34,081 nt of DNA. Origin: a virus. The notes beneath the pieces are model-generated. The model ran no database searches and was not told where the DNA came from. It worked only from the letters and a program-made list of their open reading frames with translations. The translations under genes and the position numbers were made by a program. The stretch lies in the IMG/VR virus record IMGVR_UViG_3300013285_000044, positions 1 through 34,081 of that record. The stretch is one strand, 5' to 3'. Shown one piece after another: positions 21,657 through 29,598 of this stretch; the stretch's first letter is position 1, and every line of letters starts with the position of its first letter.

Positions 21657-22822
21657 AATACTTATCAGTATGCTCGGGAGTCGAGGCTGCCACAGTAGCG
21701 TGGCACGACCTTGGCTTTGAGCCAGTAGCGTTTTCGGAGATTGAAAAATTTCCAAGCGAGGTGTTGAACTTTCGTTACCCTAATGTACCAAACATGGGTG
21801 ACATGACTAAATATAAGGAATGGAAACTAAATGAATCAATCGACCTTCTTGTGGGCGGAACCCCATGTCAGTCTTTTAGCGTCGCAGGGCTTAGAAAGGG
21901 ACTCGAAGACCCTCGAGGAAACCTCATGCTCACATATGTTGGAATTCTTGACAAGTTTAGACCCAAGTGGTGCGTTTGGGAAAACGTGCCAGGTGTCCTC
22001 AGTTCCAACGGAGGACGGGATTTTGGTTCCTTCCTCGGGGCGCTGGGCGAACTCGGGTATGGGTGGGCCTTCCGTGTCCTTGATGCTCAGCACTTTGGAG
22101 TACCACAAAGACGCCGCAGAGTCTTCGTTGTTGGATGTCTTGGAAACTGGGTCAGTCCCGCAAAGGTTCTTTTTGAGCCCGAAAGCTTGCGCCGGAATCC
22201 TCCGAAGAGCAAAGGTAAGAAACAAAGTGCTCCCGCCTTTACTTCATCAAGCTTTGGAGGCTACAGTGAAGGAGTCGGGACAATCCGAGCTACTGGAGGA
22301 GATCTTGGCGGTGGATCAGAAACCCTAATTGCTACACCCGATGGCAACCACACTACTGGCTCACTACTTGCCAAAGACTACAAAGGGATTGGTAATCAAG
22401 ACTTGGGTGATGGTCGTGGGCTCGTTGTGTATGAAACTCATCCAGCCGATTCTCGTGTAAAAGAGATGGGTGATGTGTGCCAGACTGTGACATCTCGTTG
22501 GGGTACTGGTGGTGGCAATGTGCCCATCGCACTAGCGGAAAACACCATCGGTCGTCAACCGCTCAATGGTGGCAACGGAACTGGGTACACCGAGGGTGGA
22601 CCTATGTACACATTAAACGCAACAGGTGTGCATGGTGTCAACCAAGGAATGGCAGTACGCCGACTTACACCAATTGAATGTGAGCGTTTGCAAGGGTTTC
22701 CAGATGACTACACCAACATCAAGGAAAAGTGCCCAGATGGGCCAAGATACAAAGCGATGGGCAACAGCATGGCAGTACCGGTTATGAAGTGGATTGGACA
22801 ACGCATAAAGGAAGTGTCATGA
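21653..22822 (+). CDS. dcm: C5-cytosine DNA methyltransferase
   Basis: The protein has 389 residues. Motif I LSVCSGVEAATVAW (4-17) binds S-adenosylmethionine. Motif IV GGTPCQSFS (68-76) holds catalytic Cys72. Motif VI is WENVPG (109-114) and motif VIII is QRRRRVFVVG (152-161). After a Gly-rich target-recognition stretch come motif IX (RRLTPIECERLQGFPDDYT) and motif X (YKAMGNSMAVPV). All catalytic motifs are present. No restriction endonuclease gene is adjacent, so it is probably an orphan enzyme that protects phage DNA or marks sites. The target sequence cannot be read from the protein. Confidence 0.95.
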   Translation: MKYLSVCSGVEAATVAWHDLGFEPVAFSEIEKFPSEVLNFRYPNVPNMGDMTKYKEWKLNESIDLLVGGTPCQSFSVAGLRKGLEDPRGNLMLTYVGILDKFRPKWCVWENVPGVLSSNGGRDFGSFLGALGELGYGWAFRVLDAQHFGVPQRRRRVFVVGCLGNWVSPAKVLFEPESLRRNPPKSKGKKQSAPAFTSSSFGGYSEGVGTIRATGGDLGGGSETLIATPDGNHTTGSLLAKDYKGIGNQDLGDGRGLVVYETHPADSRVKEMGDVCQTVTSRWGTGGGNVPIALAENTIGRQPLNGGNGTGYTEGGPMYTLNATGVHGVNQGMAVRRLTPIECERLQGFPDDYTNIKEKCPDGPRYKAMGNSMAVPVMKWIGQRIKEVS

Positions 22823-23013
22823 TAGTAATACCATCGGATGTATATGATAAGGATGGCAATCTATTGAGGATTGAATTTTACAACGAATTGGGCTCGTTTG
22901 AGATTCAATCGTTGTGGGATCCAGCAGATGAGCAAACCAGTGAAAACCGAGACGAGTTTAGAAAATGGAGCTATGTCATGGTAAAAAGGCAAAATTACGA
23001 GGTGGCTAAGTAA
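22819..23013 (+). CDS. Small hypothetical protein after the methyltransferase
   Basis: The protein has 64 residues from the ATG at 22819, which overlaps the methyltransferase stop. It starts MIVIPSDVYDKDGNLLRIEF and ends VKRQNYEVAK. A small beta-rich protein. It is the last gene before the second non-coding element. Confidence 0.65.
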   Translation: MIVIPSDVYDKDGNLLRIEFYNELGSFEIQSLWDPADEQTSENRDEFRKWSYVMVKRQNYEVAK

Positions 23014-23126
23014 ATTGCTGCACTGCATCCTGTCTTCCCTGTCTCTATTGCGGCGCACAATTTCATTGAAAATTCATGCAAAAACACTAGATGTAGTGGT
23101 TGATTAGGCGCAAACCTACTGGAAAT

Positions 23127-23240
23127 CCATAGAAGACATAGAAGACATAGTAATATTGAATTATCTCTTTTTAAAATTAAAATAAAATAAAAAGATATAG
23201 GGTAAAGTGAGTTAGACCGTGGATACCCTGTCTTCTATGG
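23127..23240. repeat. Inverted repeat with AT-rich core, related to the hub dyad
   Basis: The 334-nt gap 23014-23347 holds this element. CCATAGAAGACA (23127-23138) and TGTCTTCTATGG (23229-23240) are perfect reverse complements 90 bp apart. A direct repeat of AGAAGACATA follows the left arm, and GGATACCCTGTCTT (23221-23234) is shared with the inner arm of the hub dyad at 14588-14601. Both elements enclose AT-rich DNA containing TATCTCTTTT. They are therefore two copies of one cis-acting element, here just upstream of the primase-helicase gene. Confidence 0.75.
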
Positions 23241-23311
23241 CGAATCATAACTAAAAGTAATAAGCTATATAACTAAAAATTATATAGGTACACCACCAAA
23301 AGTGCCTATAA

Positions 23312-23324
23312 TTTGCATAAGTAG
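23312..23324 (+). promoter_or_regulatory. TTTGCATAAGTAG motif, copy 5 (candidate phage promoter)
   Basis: This is an exact plus-strand 13-mer 23 nt before the primase-helicase ATG. The leader between them contains AGAAGAGG, a normal ribosome-binding site. It would start the replication transcription unit. Confidence 0.65.
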
Positions 23325-23347
23325 AAGAGCACAGAAGAGGAAAACAG

Positions 23348-25654
23348 ATGAAGCCGAAGGTCTTACCAGTATTATTCCAAAATATACCTCTTGCACTACG
23401 CACAATCCCACGCTGGACACTGTGGAATTATGTAGAAGTGGGAGAGAATGAAACAAAACGTTGGTCAAAACTGCCAGTACAACCCTCTGGTAAGGCTGCC
23501 AGTTCAACAAACGCATCAACATGGACAGACTTTCATTCTGTCGAGGCGGCATACCTAACCGCCAAGTTTGATGGTATTGGATTTGTATTTACCAAGGATG
23601 ACCACATTGTTGGCGTTGATATGGACGATTGCTTTGATGAACAAACTCTTAAGTTCACCAACCCGACCTTAGAGGCGATTGCCAACAAGATCGATGGTTA
23701 CATGGAGATCAGCCCATCGGGTACTGGGGTCAAAATATTTACACTGGGTGACATCCCTAGTGCATTCGTTGACCATAGCATCGGTCTTGAAGTGTATAAG
23801 ATGGGTCGGTACTTTACTGTTACTGGTCAAAAGATTCGTGGAGAGTTACCAACCGAGTTGCAAGACTTTACTGACATCATCCCCGAGCGTACAGTACGCT
23901 TAACTGGCGATGCCTTTGCTGACTACAACCCACCGCTCGATGGGTGGGACTTAGCTAAAGTTGAAACAGAACTACTGCCAAACTTTGACCCAACCTACTA
24001 CACCGATTGGTTGCAAGTGGGGATGTGTTTACATCATCAATTCCAGGGTGACATTGAGGCTTGTGAGGCATGGGATCGCTGGTCATATGGTGATGGTAGC
24101 GTAGAAAGTTATAACAACAACGCTTGTGAAAACAAGTGGAAAACCTTTAGTCAAAAAAGTGGTGGAGCAACACTACGCACATTGACTTATAAAATATCAT
24201 CGAACAAACGCAACGATGCGTTAGCCAAGGGCGATGTGATTCTGTCTGCAGCCCCATTGGAGAATGCACAGACTTTTCTAGACTCAAAGTTTTCATCTGA
24301 AGAAGGTATCAAGCTAGTGCATTACTCGGGCGACTTCTTCAGCTACCAAGGTACGCACTATGCCGAGGTGGAAGAGTCAACCATTCGCTCTGAGTTGTAT
24401 AAGTTTTTAGACAAGTGTAAGAAACAAGATCGCAAAGGCAATGTTGTTGCGTTTGCCCCAAATCCAGCGAGCGTGAGCGGTGCAATGGATGGCATCAAGG
24501 CATTGACACACTTACAGAACCAAGCCAACACACGCCCACCAGTATGGCTTGATGGTTACAGTGCCAATCGTCCCGAGGCGAGTAAACTGGTCAGCGTTAA
24601 GAATGGTTTGTTTCACTTAGAAGATAACATCCTACTGCCACACTCATTGGGCCTGTATACACAGAACTCATTGCCATTTGCGTATGACCCGATGGCACAG
24701 TGTCCCTTGTGGATGAAGTTCTTAGATGATGTTTGGGGAATGGATCAGCAGTCAATTGATTGCTTGCAAGAGATGTTTGGCTACATCCTATCGGGTGATA
24801 CAGCACAGCAAAAGTTTTTTAACATCATTGGACCACGCCGTTCGGGTAAGGGCACAATTAACAAAATCTTAGTGGCGTTACTTGGGCAACATAACACAGT
24901 AGCACCCCAATTGGAGGAACTTTGTGATACATTTGGTCTGCAGCCTTGGCTGGGTAAGCTCCTCGCTTCTTTTACTGATGCGAGAGCACCTGAACGAAAC
25001 AGATCTTCTGTTGTATCTCAGCTTCTGCGGATTGTGGGCGGGGACACTATTACCGTTAACCGCAAGAACAAGGAGAGTTGGAATGGCTATTTGCCTACTC
25101 GCATTGTTATTTACAGTAACGAGGTTCTTCAATTAACAGAGAACTCCAATGCCCTCACTGGTCGTATGGTAGTGCTCAAGATGACACACAGTTTTTACAA
25201 CAAGGAAGACACTAACCTATCAAACAAACTGATGGCCGAACTATCAGGCATTTTTAACTGGGCAATGGGTGGATTGAGTAGGCGGATTGAGCGTGGTGGG
25301 TATTTTGTGCAACCAGATAGTGGTAAAGAGTTACTGGAAACCATGGAAGAAATGAGCAACCCAATTAGTGCGTTCATAGAGCAAGTTATGGAGTATGACC
25401 CCGAAGGTGAAGTAGATAAGGATCATGCCTTCATTTGCTATAAGCGTTGGGCAACAAAGCATGGACTCAATCCAGGAAATGACTTATCCTTTAAGCGTAG
25501 ATTCCTTGCATCAACACAAGATAAGAATGTAATATCAAGCGCCATTCGGGTTGATGGTAAACGACAACATAAATACTTGGGTATTAAGCTAACAGAAAAA
25601 GCTTTAGCGTATGTAGAAAAGCAAGTATACTTTGAAGAAGAGGAAATATTTTGA
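23348..25654 (+). CDS. Primase-helicase (primpol, PriCT-2 and D5/SF3 helicase)
   Basis: The protein has 768 residues. The N-terminal primase/polymerase domain shows SKLPVQPSGKAASSTNASTW (40-59), IVGVDMDDCFD with acidic Asp91/Asp93, and EISPSGTGVKIFT (120-132). A PriCT-2-like stretch follows at about 205-285 (YTDWLQVGMCLHHQF, ACEAWDRWSYGDG). The helicase half has Walker A GPRRSGKGT near 494-502 and later PTRIVIYSNE. The order matches P4-type and NrS-1-type phage primase-polymerase-helicases, which prime and unwind at phage origins and may also polymerise. No other DNA polymerase is present in the window. It follows the inverted repeat at 23127-23240, a natural candidate origin. Confidence 0.88.
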   Translation: MKPKVLPVLFQNIPLALRTIPRWTLWNYVEVGENETKRWSKLPVQPSGKAASSTNASTWTDFHSVEAAYLTAKFDGIGFVFTKDDHIVGVDMDDCFDEQTLKFTNPTLEAIANKIDGYMEISPSGTGVKIFTLGDIPSAFVDHSIGLEVYKMGRYFTVTGQKIRGELPTELQDFTDIIPERTVRLTGDAFADYNPPLDGWDLAKVETELLPNFDPTYYTDWLQVGMCLHHQFQGDIEACEAWDRWSYGDGSVESYNNNACENKWKTFSQKSGGATLRTLTYKISSNKRNDALAKGDVILSAAPLENAQTFLDSKFSSEEGIKLVHYSGDFFSYQGTHYAEVEESTIRSELYKFLDKCKKQDRKGNVVAFAPNPASVSGAMDGIKALTHLQNQANTRPPVWLDGYSANRPEASKLVSVKNGLFHLEDNILLPHSLGLYTQNSLPFAYDPMAQCPLWMKFLDDVWGMDQQSIDCLQEMFGYILSGDTAQQKFFNIIGPRRSGKGTINKILVALLGQHNTVAPQLEELCDTFGLQPWLGKLLASFTDARAPERNRSSVVSQLLRIVGGDTITVNRKNKESWNGYLPTRIVIYSNEVLQLTENSNALTGRMVVLKMTHSFYNKEDTNLSNKLMAELSGIFNWAMGGLSRRIERGGYFVQPDSGKELLETMEEMSNPISAFIEQVMEYDPEGEVDKDHAFICYKRWATKHGLNPGNDLSFKRRFLASTQDKNVISSAIRVDGKRQHKYLGIKLTEKALAYVEKQVYFEEEEIF

Positions 25655-26205
25655 AAAAGAAGCTATACCACATAATTAAAGTGCCTATTTTTCCAGCAAA
25701 CATTCATGTATGCTTGGACGAAGTGTCATTTAAACAAGCACTTAAAGACAAAAACGTGGTGCAAAAAGTAGAAATCATGGAAAATGGGGCAATGGCAGAA
25801 ACCCACTCTGTACCAACAGCCGATGGTAAAACATTCATTGGTTTACTGCTTGATTTAAACGCAATTGATGATTTAGATGCAACATTAGTACATGAATCTG
25901 TGCATTTGGTGTATCGTATTTTTGAATATATGTGCGAAGAAACACCCGGTGAAGAAACAAGAGCGTATTTAACAGAATATGTTTACAAAGAAATAAGGAA
26001 GGTGTTAGATGAGCCTAGTGTTAGAAAAAGACATAGAGAATTACTTGAACAAAAGAATCAAGCAGTCATCGGGGCTCTCATACAAATGGCTGAGCAGCGT
26101 GACGGGAGTACCAGATCGGATAGTAATTCTCAACCAAAAGATCCTATTCATAGAACTAAAAACACAGATAGGAAAACTGTCACCAAGGCAAGAGTTGGTA
26201 TTTGA
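25651..26205 (+). CDS. HExxH metallopeptidase-like protein with long C-terminal overlap
   Basis: The protein has 184 residues from a TTG start overlapping the primase stop. HESVH (81-85) is a zinc-peptidase motif in a helix (ATLVHESVHLVYRIFEYM), and GEETRAYLTEYVYKEI (100-115) could supply the third ligand. The recognisable domain ends near residue 120. The remaining 65 residues lie entirely over the VRR-NUC gene in another frame (26009-26205), are Ser/Arg/Lys-rich, and look like read-through rather than a domain. Role unknown; similar short HExxH proteins occur in phage replication clusters. Confidence 0.6.
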   Translation: MKKKLYHIIKVPIFPANIHVCLDEVSFKQALKDKNVVQKVEIMENGAMAETHSVPTADGKTFIGLLLDLNAIDDLDATLVHESVHLVYRIFEYMCEETPGEETRAYLTEYVYKEIRKVLDEPSVRKRHRELLEQKNQAVIGALIQMAEQRDGSTRSDSNSQPKDPIHRTKNTDRKTVTKARVGI

Positions 26206-26293
26206 TGAACTGGGCGAGGCTGGATTTCCAGTTCATGTGTTGCGCTCTAAAGAAGATGTTGATGACTTTATAACAGAGGCGACTCGTGGCTAG
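26009..26293 (+). CDS. VRR-NUC family nuclease
   Basis: The protein has 94 residues, starting MSLVLEKDIENYLNKRIKQS. The PD-(D/E)XK core is visible: SSVTGVPDRIVIL with Asp36, FIELKTQIGKLS with Glu49 and Lys51, then PRQELVFDELGEAGFPVHVL. This is the usual length of the stand-alone phage VRR-NUC proteins. They are structure-specific or Holliday-junction-type nucleases of replication and repair. A ribosome-binding site AAGGAAGG precedes the ATG. Confidence 0.88.
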   Translation: MSLVLEKDIENYLNKRIKQSSGLSYKWLSSVTGVPDRIVILNQKILFIELKTQIGKLSPRQELVFDELGEAGFPVHVLRSKEDVDDFITEATRG

Positions 26294-27095
26294 AAAAGAA
26301 TTTTATGAAGCTGAAAAAGAGTATCGTAAAACAAAACGGGGGCATATTAGTAGAGCAATGGGTGCAGCATCAACCCGAGCAAGAAATGAATGTTTAGATT
26401 TTGATTTGGATTTAGATTATTTAGAATCAATTGCAACCGATTTTTGCCCAATTTTTGGAACGCCATTTAATTGGGGTCAAGGAGAAAAGGTAAACGATTG
26501 GTCTCCCTCGTTAGATAAAATTATTCCAGAGTTTGGGTACATCAAACACAATGTTATATTTATCAGTATGCTTGCTAATAAAATAAAACAAAATGTTACT
26601 GAGAATGAAATTTATTTGGTAGGTGATTGGTTACACGAAGAAAGAAAGAAAACTTTAGATGCTCTCAAAAAATCAGCTCCACCCGTACCAATTGAGCATG
26701 TTGTCATTAGCAAAGCAAATTCCCCATATCGGCTTATTTATGGAACCAGGACTTGGGAAGACTGCTACGGCACTGACTATAATCAAGGAGAGCAAACCTG
26801 GGAAGACCTTGGTAGTTGCCCCGAAGCGAGTGGCAGAAACAGTATGGTCACAGGAATGTGGCAAATGGGAACACTTGAAATCTTTTACAATAGCAAAGGT
26901 TATCGGTACGCCAGCGCAACGGGAATTAGCACTGAAGAGCTCCAGCGACTTATATATTATAAACTTAGAGAACTTGGTTTGGTTATTGGATCAAAATCCA
27001 AAGTTCGATTATCTGATAATAGACGAGAGCAGTCGGTTCAAGGATCCCTCGACCAAGAGATTCAAAGCCCTCAAAAAGCATTTGAAGAGTTTTAA
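26286..27095 (+). CDS. HNH-like endonuclease with C-terminus running into the helicase gene
   Basis: The frame has 269 residues from GTG at 26286. Residues 1-125 carry the domain: ISRAMGAASTRARNE, DFCPIFGTPFNWGQGEKVND, then SPSLDKIIPEFGYIKHNVIF and SMLANKIKQNV, a pattern of small phage HNH-like nucleases, ending with GDWLHEERKK. From about residue 125 the frame lies over the N-terminal 437 nt of the SNF2-type helicase and shows no recognisable domain. The functional protein is probably the first 130 residues, with the ancestral stop lost. It could nick DNA at phage or host sites. Confidence 0.6.
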   Translation: MARKEFYEAEKEYRKTKRGHISRAMGAASTRARNECLDFDLDLDYLESIATDFCPIFGTPFNWGQGEKVNDWSPSLDKIIPEFGYIKHNVIFISMLANKIKQNVTENEIYLVGDWLHEERKKTLDALKKSAPPVPIEHVVISKANSPYRLIYGTRTWEDCYGTDYNQGEQTWEDLGSCPEASGRNSMVTGMWQMGTLEIFYNSKGYRYASATGISTEELQRLIYYKLRELGLVIGSKSKVRLSDNRREQSVQGSLDQEIQSPQKAFEEF

Positions 27096-27987
27096 AAGGC
27101 GTATCATACTCACTGGTACACCTACCCCTCAAGGGATGGCTGATCTCTGGTCACAGGTGGGTATATTGGATTTAGGTGAGCGTTTGGAGACTAGTCTTAC
27201 TCGGTTTCGTGATAAATATATGAACCCAGGTCAGCGTAACCGCCATACTGGGGTAATTTACAATTGGATACTAAAAAATGGTGCGGATAAAAGTATTACA
27301 GATAAGATTTCAGATATATGTTATTCGCTTAAAGCTGAAGATTATCTGCAGTTGCCTACGCTTACAACGCTATTTCACAATGTGGAATTAGATAAACTTA
27401 TACGAGCAAAGTACAATGAACTTAGAAAAAACATGGTCTCTGACATCAAAGGCCAAACAATCACAGCTCCAACAGCAGCAACATTGGCGGGGAAACTCCT
27501 CCAGTTTACATCGGGCGCTGTTTATGCCGAAAATGGAAAAGCGCAAGAGATACACCGCGCTAAATTGGAATATCTTGAGTCGATCATGGAAGAGTCTTCC
27601 TCCCCTACGCTGGTCTTCTACCACTTCAAACACTCGCTCCAACGGATACGTCTTCAATTCCCGCAGGCTGTGGTGCTGGACGATGACAACATTGCAGCGT
27701 GGCGTCGTGGCGAGATTCGTATGCTCCTTGCCCATCCCCAGAGCGGGGGAATCGGGCTCAATCTACAGTGCAACATTGGCGAGACAGCCCAGACGGTGTG
27801 GTTTGATCTCCCATGGAGTTCAGAAAACTACATCCAGGCCAACGCACGGATTTACCGCCAAGGGCAAGAAAAACCGGTTATTATACACCATCTAGTGGTG
27901 TCCAATAGCATTGACGGCCATGTAGTAAATGTATTAAATGGCAAAATAACAATTCAAGATGCTTTAATGGACTCTTTAAATACATGA
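26659..27987 (+). CDS. SNF2-type superfamily 2 DNA helicase
   Basis: The protein has 442 residues, starting MLSKNQLHPYQLSMLSLAKQ. Motif I is MEPGLGKTATAL, motif II is YLIIDESSRFKD, and motif III is RIILTGTPTPQGMADLW. The C-terminal lobe has LVFYHFKHSL, GGIGLNLQ and motif VI QANARIYRQGQEKPVIIHHL. All helicase motifs are intact, so this frame, not the overlapping one, is the conserved product in 26659-27095. Short phage SNF2-type enzymes are thought to act in replication or recombination. Confidence 0.92.
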   Translation: MLSKNQLHPYQLSMLSLAKQIPHIGLFMEPGLGKTATALTIIKESKPGKTLVVAPKRVAETVWSQECGKWEHLKSFTIAKVIGTPAQRELALKSSSDLYIINLENLVWLLDQNPKFDYLIIDESSRFKDPSTKRFKALKKHLKSFKRRIILTGTPTPQGMADLWSQVGILDLGERLETSLTRFRDKYMNPGQRNRHTGVIYNWILKNGADKSITDKISDICYSLKAEDYLQLPTLTTLFHNVELDKLIRAKYNELRKNMVSDIKGQTITAPTAATLAGKLLQFTSGAVYAENGKAQEIHRAKLEYLESIMEESSSPTLVFYHFKHSLQRIRLQFPQAVVLDDDNIAAWRRGEIRMLLAHPQSGGIGLNLQCNIGETAQTVWFDLPWSSENYIQANARIYRQGQEKPVIIHHLVVSNSIDGHVVNVLNGKITIQDALMDSLNT

Positions 27988-28283
27988 GAATAATAATTAA
28001 TTGCAGTAAGCCGCGTTTGTCAGATGAAGAGGTAGATCCTTTAGAGTTGGATGACATTGATGCATTTGCTGGACATTTGGATAGTGGGTGGTTACCATGG
28101 GATTTAGATGACTTAATTGATATTGAGCGCATAATAGCGGAGCGTATGCCTAAAAAACAAAAATATGTCATTGAAGCATTTTTAACAGGCAGGACTTATT
28201 TAGATATAGGCGTTACTGAAAAACACTGGCGGTATCATTATGACAAAGCAATAGATTTTATTAAAGAGGAATTAAAGCTATGA
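27984..28283 (+). CDS. Small protein with sigma-region-4-like helix-turn-helix
   Basis: The protein has 99 residues. The first 50 are acidic (DEEVDPLELDDIDAFAG). Residues 55-98 (MPKKQKYVIEAFLTGRTYLD, then IGVTEKHWRYHYDKAIDFIK) match the layout of sigma region 4: a helix with conserved Gln, a Gly turn, a second helix beginning with Asp-Ile-Gly, and a recognition helix. It could supply the -35 or flap-binding half missing from the sigma factor at 20753, like T4 gp33 with gp55, or be an independent late regulator. It is coupled to the helicase gene by an ATGA overlap. Confidence 0.6.
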   Translation: MRIIINCSKPRLSDEEVDPLELDDIDAFAGHLDSGWLPWDLDDLIDIERIIAERMPKKQKYVIEAFLTGRTYLDIGVTEKHWRYHYDKAIDFIKEELKL

Positions 28284-28465
28284 ACACTTTTGTAGTAGAG
28301 CATGAGTACAAGGGTCATCCTATGTTTGAAACCATCACAGGTGTCGAAGATATTGACTTATCTATGTTTGATAAAATATTGACATTATGGGTGTGTGATA
28401 ACCAAGAAGAAGTGAATGCTGTTGAAAGCGAGTTAAGGAGAAAACATGCACGACGCAGTAAATAG
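28280..28465 (+). CDS. Small hypothetical protein
   Basis: The protein has 61 residues, starting MNTFVVEHEYKGHPMFETIT and ending SELRRKHARRSK. It overlaps the region-4-like gene before and the DUF3310-type gene after. Acidic body with a basic tail; unknown. Confidence 0.65.
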   Translation: MNTFVVEHEYKGHPMFETITGVEDIDLSMFDKILTLWVCDNQEEVNAVESELRRKHARRSK

Positions 28466-28691
28466 TCCCAAACATTATATTAGTCATCCCAGTGGTATAG
28501 ATTGTATTCAGATTACTGAACACATGAGTTTTAATTTAGGTAATGCCATTAAATATATTTGGAGAGCCGATTTAAAACACGATGCAATTGAGGATTTGCG
28601 TAAAGCGCATTGGTATATTGAACGTGAAATTAAAAAGCGTATTAACCCAATTAAAGTTAATAACCCTGTAGATAAGGAATGTGGAAGATGA
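28446..28691 (+). CDS. DUF3310-type protein
   Basis: The protein has 81 residues, starting MHDAVNSPKHYISHPSGIDC. The phrase IDCIQITEHMSFNLGNAIKY, then IWRADLKHDAIEDLRKAHWY, is the DUF3310 signature found in many phages, sometimes fused to nucleotide kinases. The biochemical role is unknown; a link to nucleotide metabolism is only by association. AGGAG precedes the ATG inside the upstream gene. Confidence 0.85.
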   Translation: MHDAVNSPKHYISHPSGIDCIQITEHMSFNLGNAIKYIWRADLKHDAIEDLRKAHWYIEREIKKRINPIKVNNPVDKECGR

Positions 28692-28906
28692 TATTAGAAC
28701 TTGATGATGATTTTACTGATGAAATTACAAGAGTTAATTTGGCTGAAAGTTATGTCGGCGTTTCAGACATGATGAAAAATGGCGACGCTTGGCATGAAGA
28801 TGATGTCAAAGCCTGGAAAGAATTACTTCCAGCAATTAAATTGGTTGGTAGTTGGTACAGTACAGATTTTGATGCGGATATTAAAAAGGCAAAGAAAAGA
28901 AAATGA
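28688..28906 (+). CDS. Small acidic hypothetical protein
   Basis: The protein has 72 residues from the ATG at 28688 with GGAAG upstream; an in-frame TTG-free start farther upstream at 28679 is less likely. It contains ITRVNLAESYVGVSDMMKNG and ends in a Lys-rich helix. Similar short proteins occur in aquatic phages. Function is unknown. Confidence 0.7.
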   Translation: MILELDDDFTDEITRVNLAESYVGVSDMMKNGDAWHEDDVKAWKELLPAIKLVGSWYSTDFDADIKKAKKRK

Positions 28907-29187
28907 ATTCAAAAATTGATTTAGAGTCAGCCATCATGTTGGCGTGGCAAACCAGTGATGATATTAATTTGTTGTACAAACACCATGGTGACCATCCAGT
29001 TCCGATGACAGAGGATGATGTGGGTAATGCTTTATGGGGCATCAAAGTTTTACATGACATGCGCATGGAAAAATTGATGGACACCTATTGTCGCAAAATG
29101 GAACTTAATGAGTATTGCATTGATCCAGAAAAACTTGCTGCAAGAGAGCAATTATTTAAACCAAAAAAGAAAGGTAATAAAAAATGA
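28903..29187 (+). CDS. Hypothetical phage protein, 94 residues
   Basis: It starts MNSKIDLESAIMLAWQTSDD and contains LLYKHHGDHPVPMTEDDVGN and LWGIKVLHDMRMEKL. It is helical, with a basic C-terminus KPKKKGNKK. Text of this kind is frequent in uncultured aquatic phage genomes; role unknown. Confidence 0.7.
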   Translation: MNSKIDLESAIMLAWQTSDDINLLYKHHGDHPVPMTEDDVGNALWGIKVLHDMRMEKLMDTYCRKMELNEYCIDPEKLAAREQLFKPKKKGNKK

Positions 29188-29399
29188 CCGAACAAATTAA
29201 AAAAGATCCAATTGAGGATGCCATTATTAATTTTTCATTTACTGTAGCTCAAGTAAATCAAATCCTAAATATTTTAGGTAATGCACCATACATAGCATCA
29301 GCCAATTTAATTGGGTTGATTCAAATGCAAGGTGAACCACAATTTAAAGCTGCTATTGCGGCAGAACAGGCTAAAAATGAATCTCAAGCAACTTCTTAA
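29184..29399 (+). CDS. Small hypothetical protein
   Basis: The protein has 71 residues, starting MTEQIKKDPIEDAIINFSFT. It contains VAQVNQILNILGNAPYIASA and an Ala/Gln-rich helix. It is a recurrent small protein in aquatic phages without assigned function. Coupled to the next gene. Confidence 0.7.
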   Translation: MTEQIKKDPIEDAIINFSFTVAQVNQILNILGNAPYIASANLIGLIQMQGEPQFKAAIAAEQAKNESQATS

Positions 29400-29598
29400 T
29401 ATGGCTGGTGTCCGTAATGACATTGCCAAAGCAGTTGAGAAAAAACAACTAACAGCCGAACAAGAACTTAAAGTTCAAGAAGAGGCTATGGCAATGACTA
29501 AAATGATTCTTAATGATGCTCTTCGATATCGTAAAGAACATGGTAATAATACACCTCCTTCAGAACCTAAAAAAACAATTATCATGCCAGATGATTGA
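29377..29598 (+). CDS. Small hypothetical protein
   Basis: The protein has 73 residues from the ATG at 29377, starting MNLKQLLNMAGVRNDIAKAV. An upstream in-frame start at 29332 would overlap the previous gene much more. Two helices with a Lys/Glu-rich body; unknown. Confidence 0.65.
   Translation: MNLKQLLNMAGVRNDIAKAVEKKQLTAEQELKVQEEAMAMTKMILNDALRYRKEHGNNTPPSEPKKTIIMPDD

Noticed and set aside
22477-22677. Extra frames within the methyltransferase and primase genes (21831-22328, 22477-22677, 23679-23903)
   Set aside because: They are shadows of genes with complete motif sets in the main frame.
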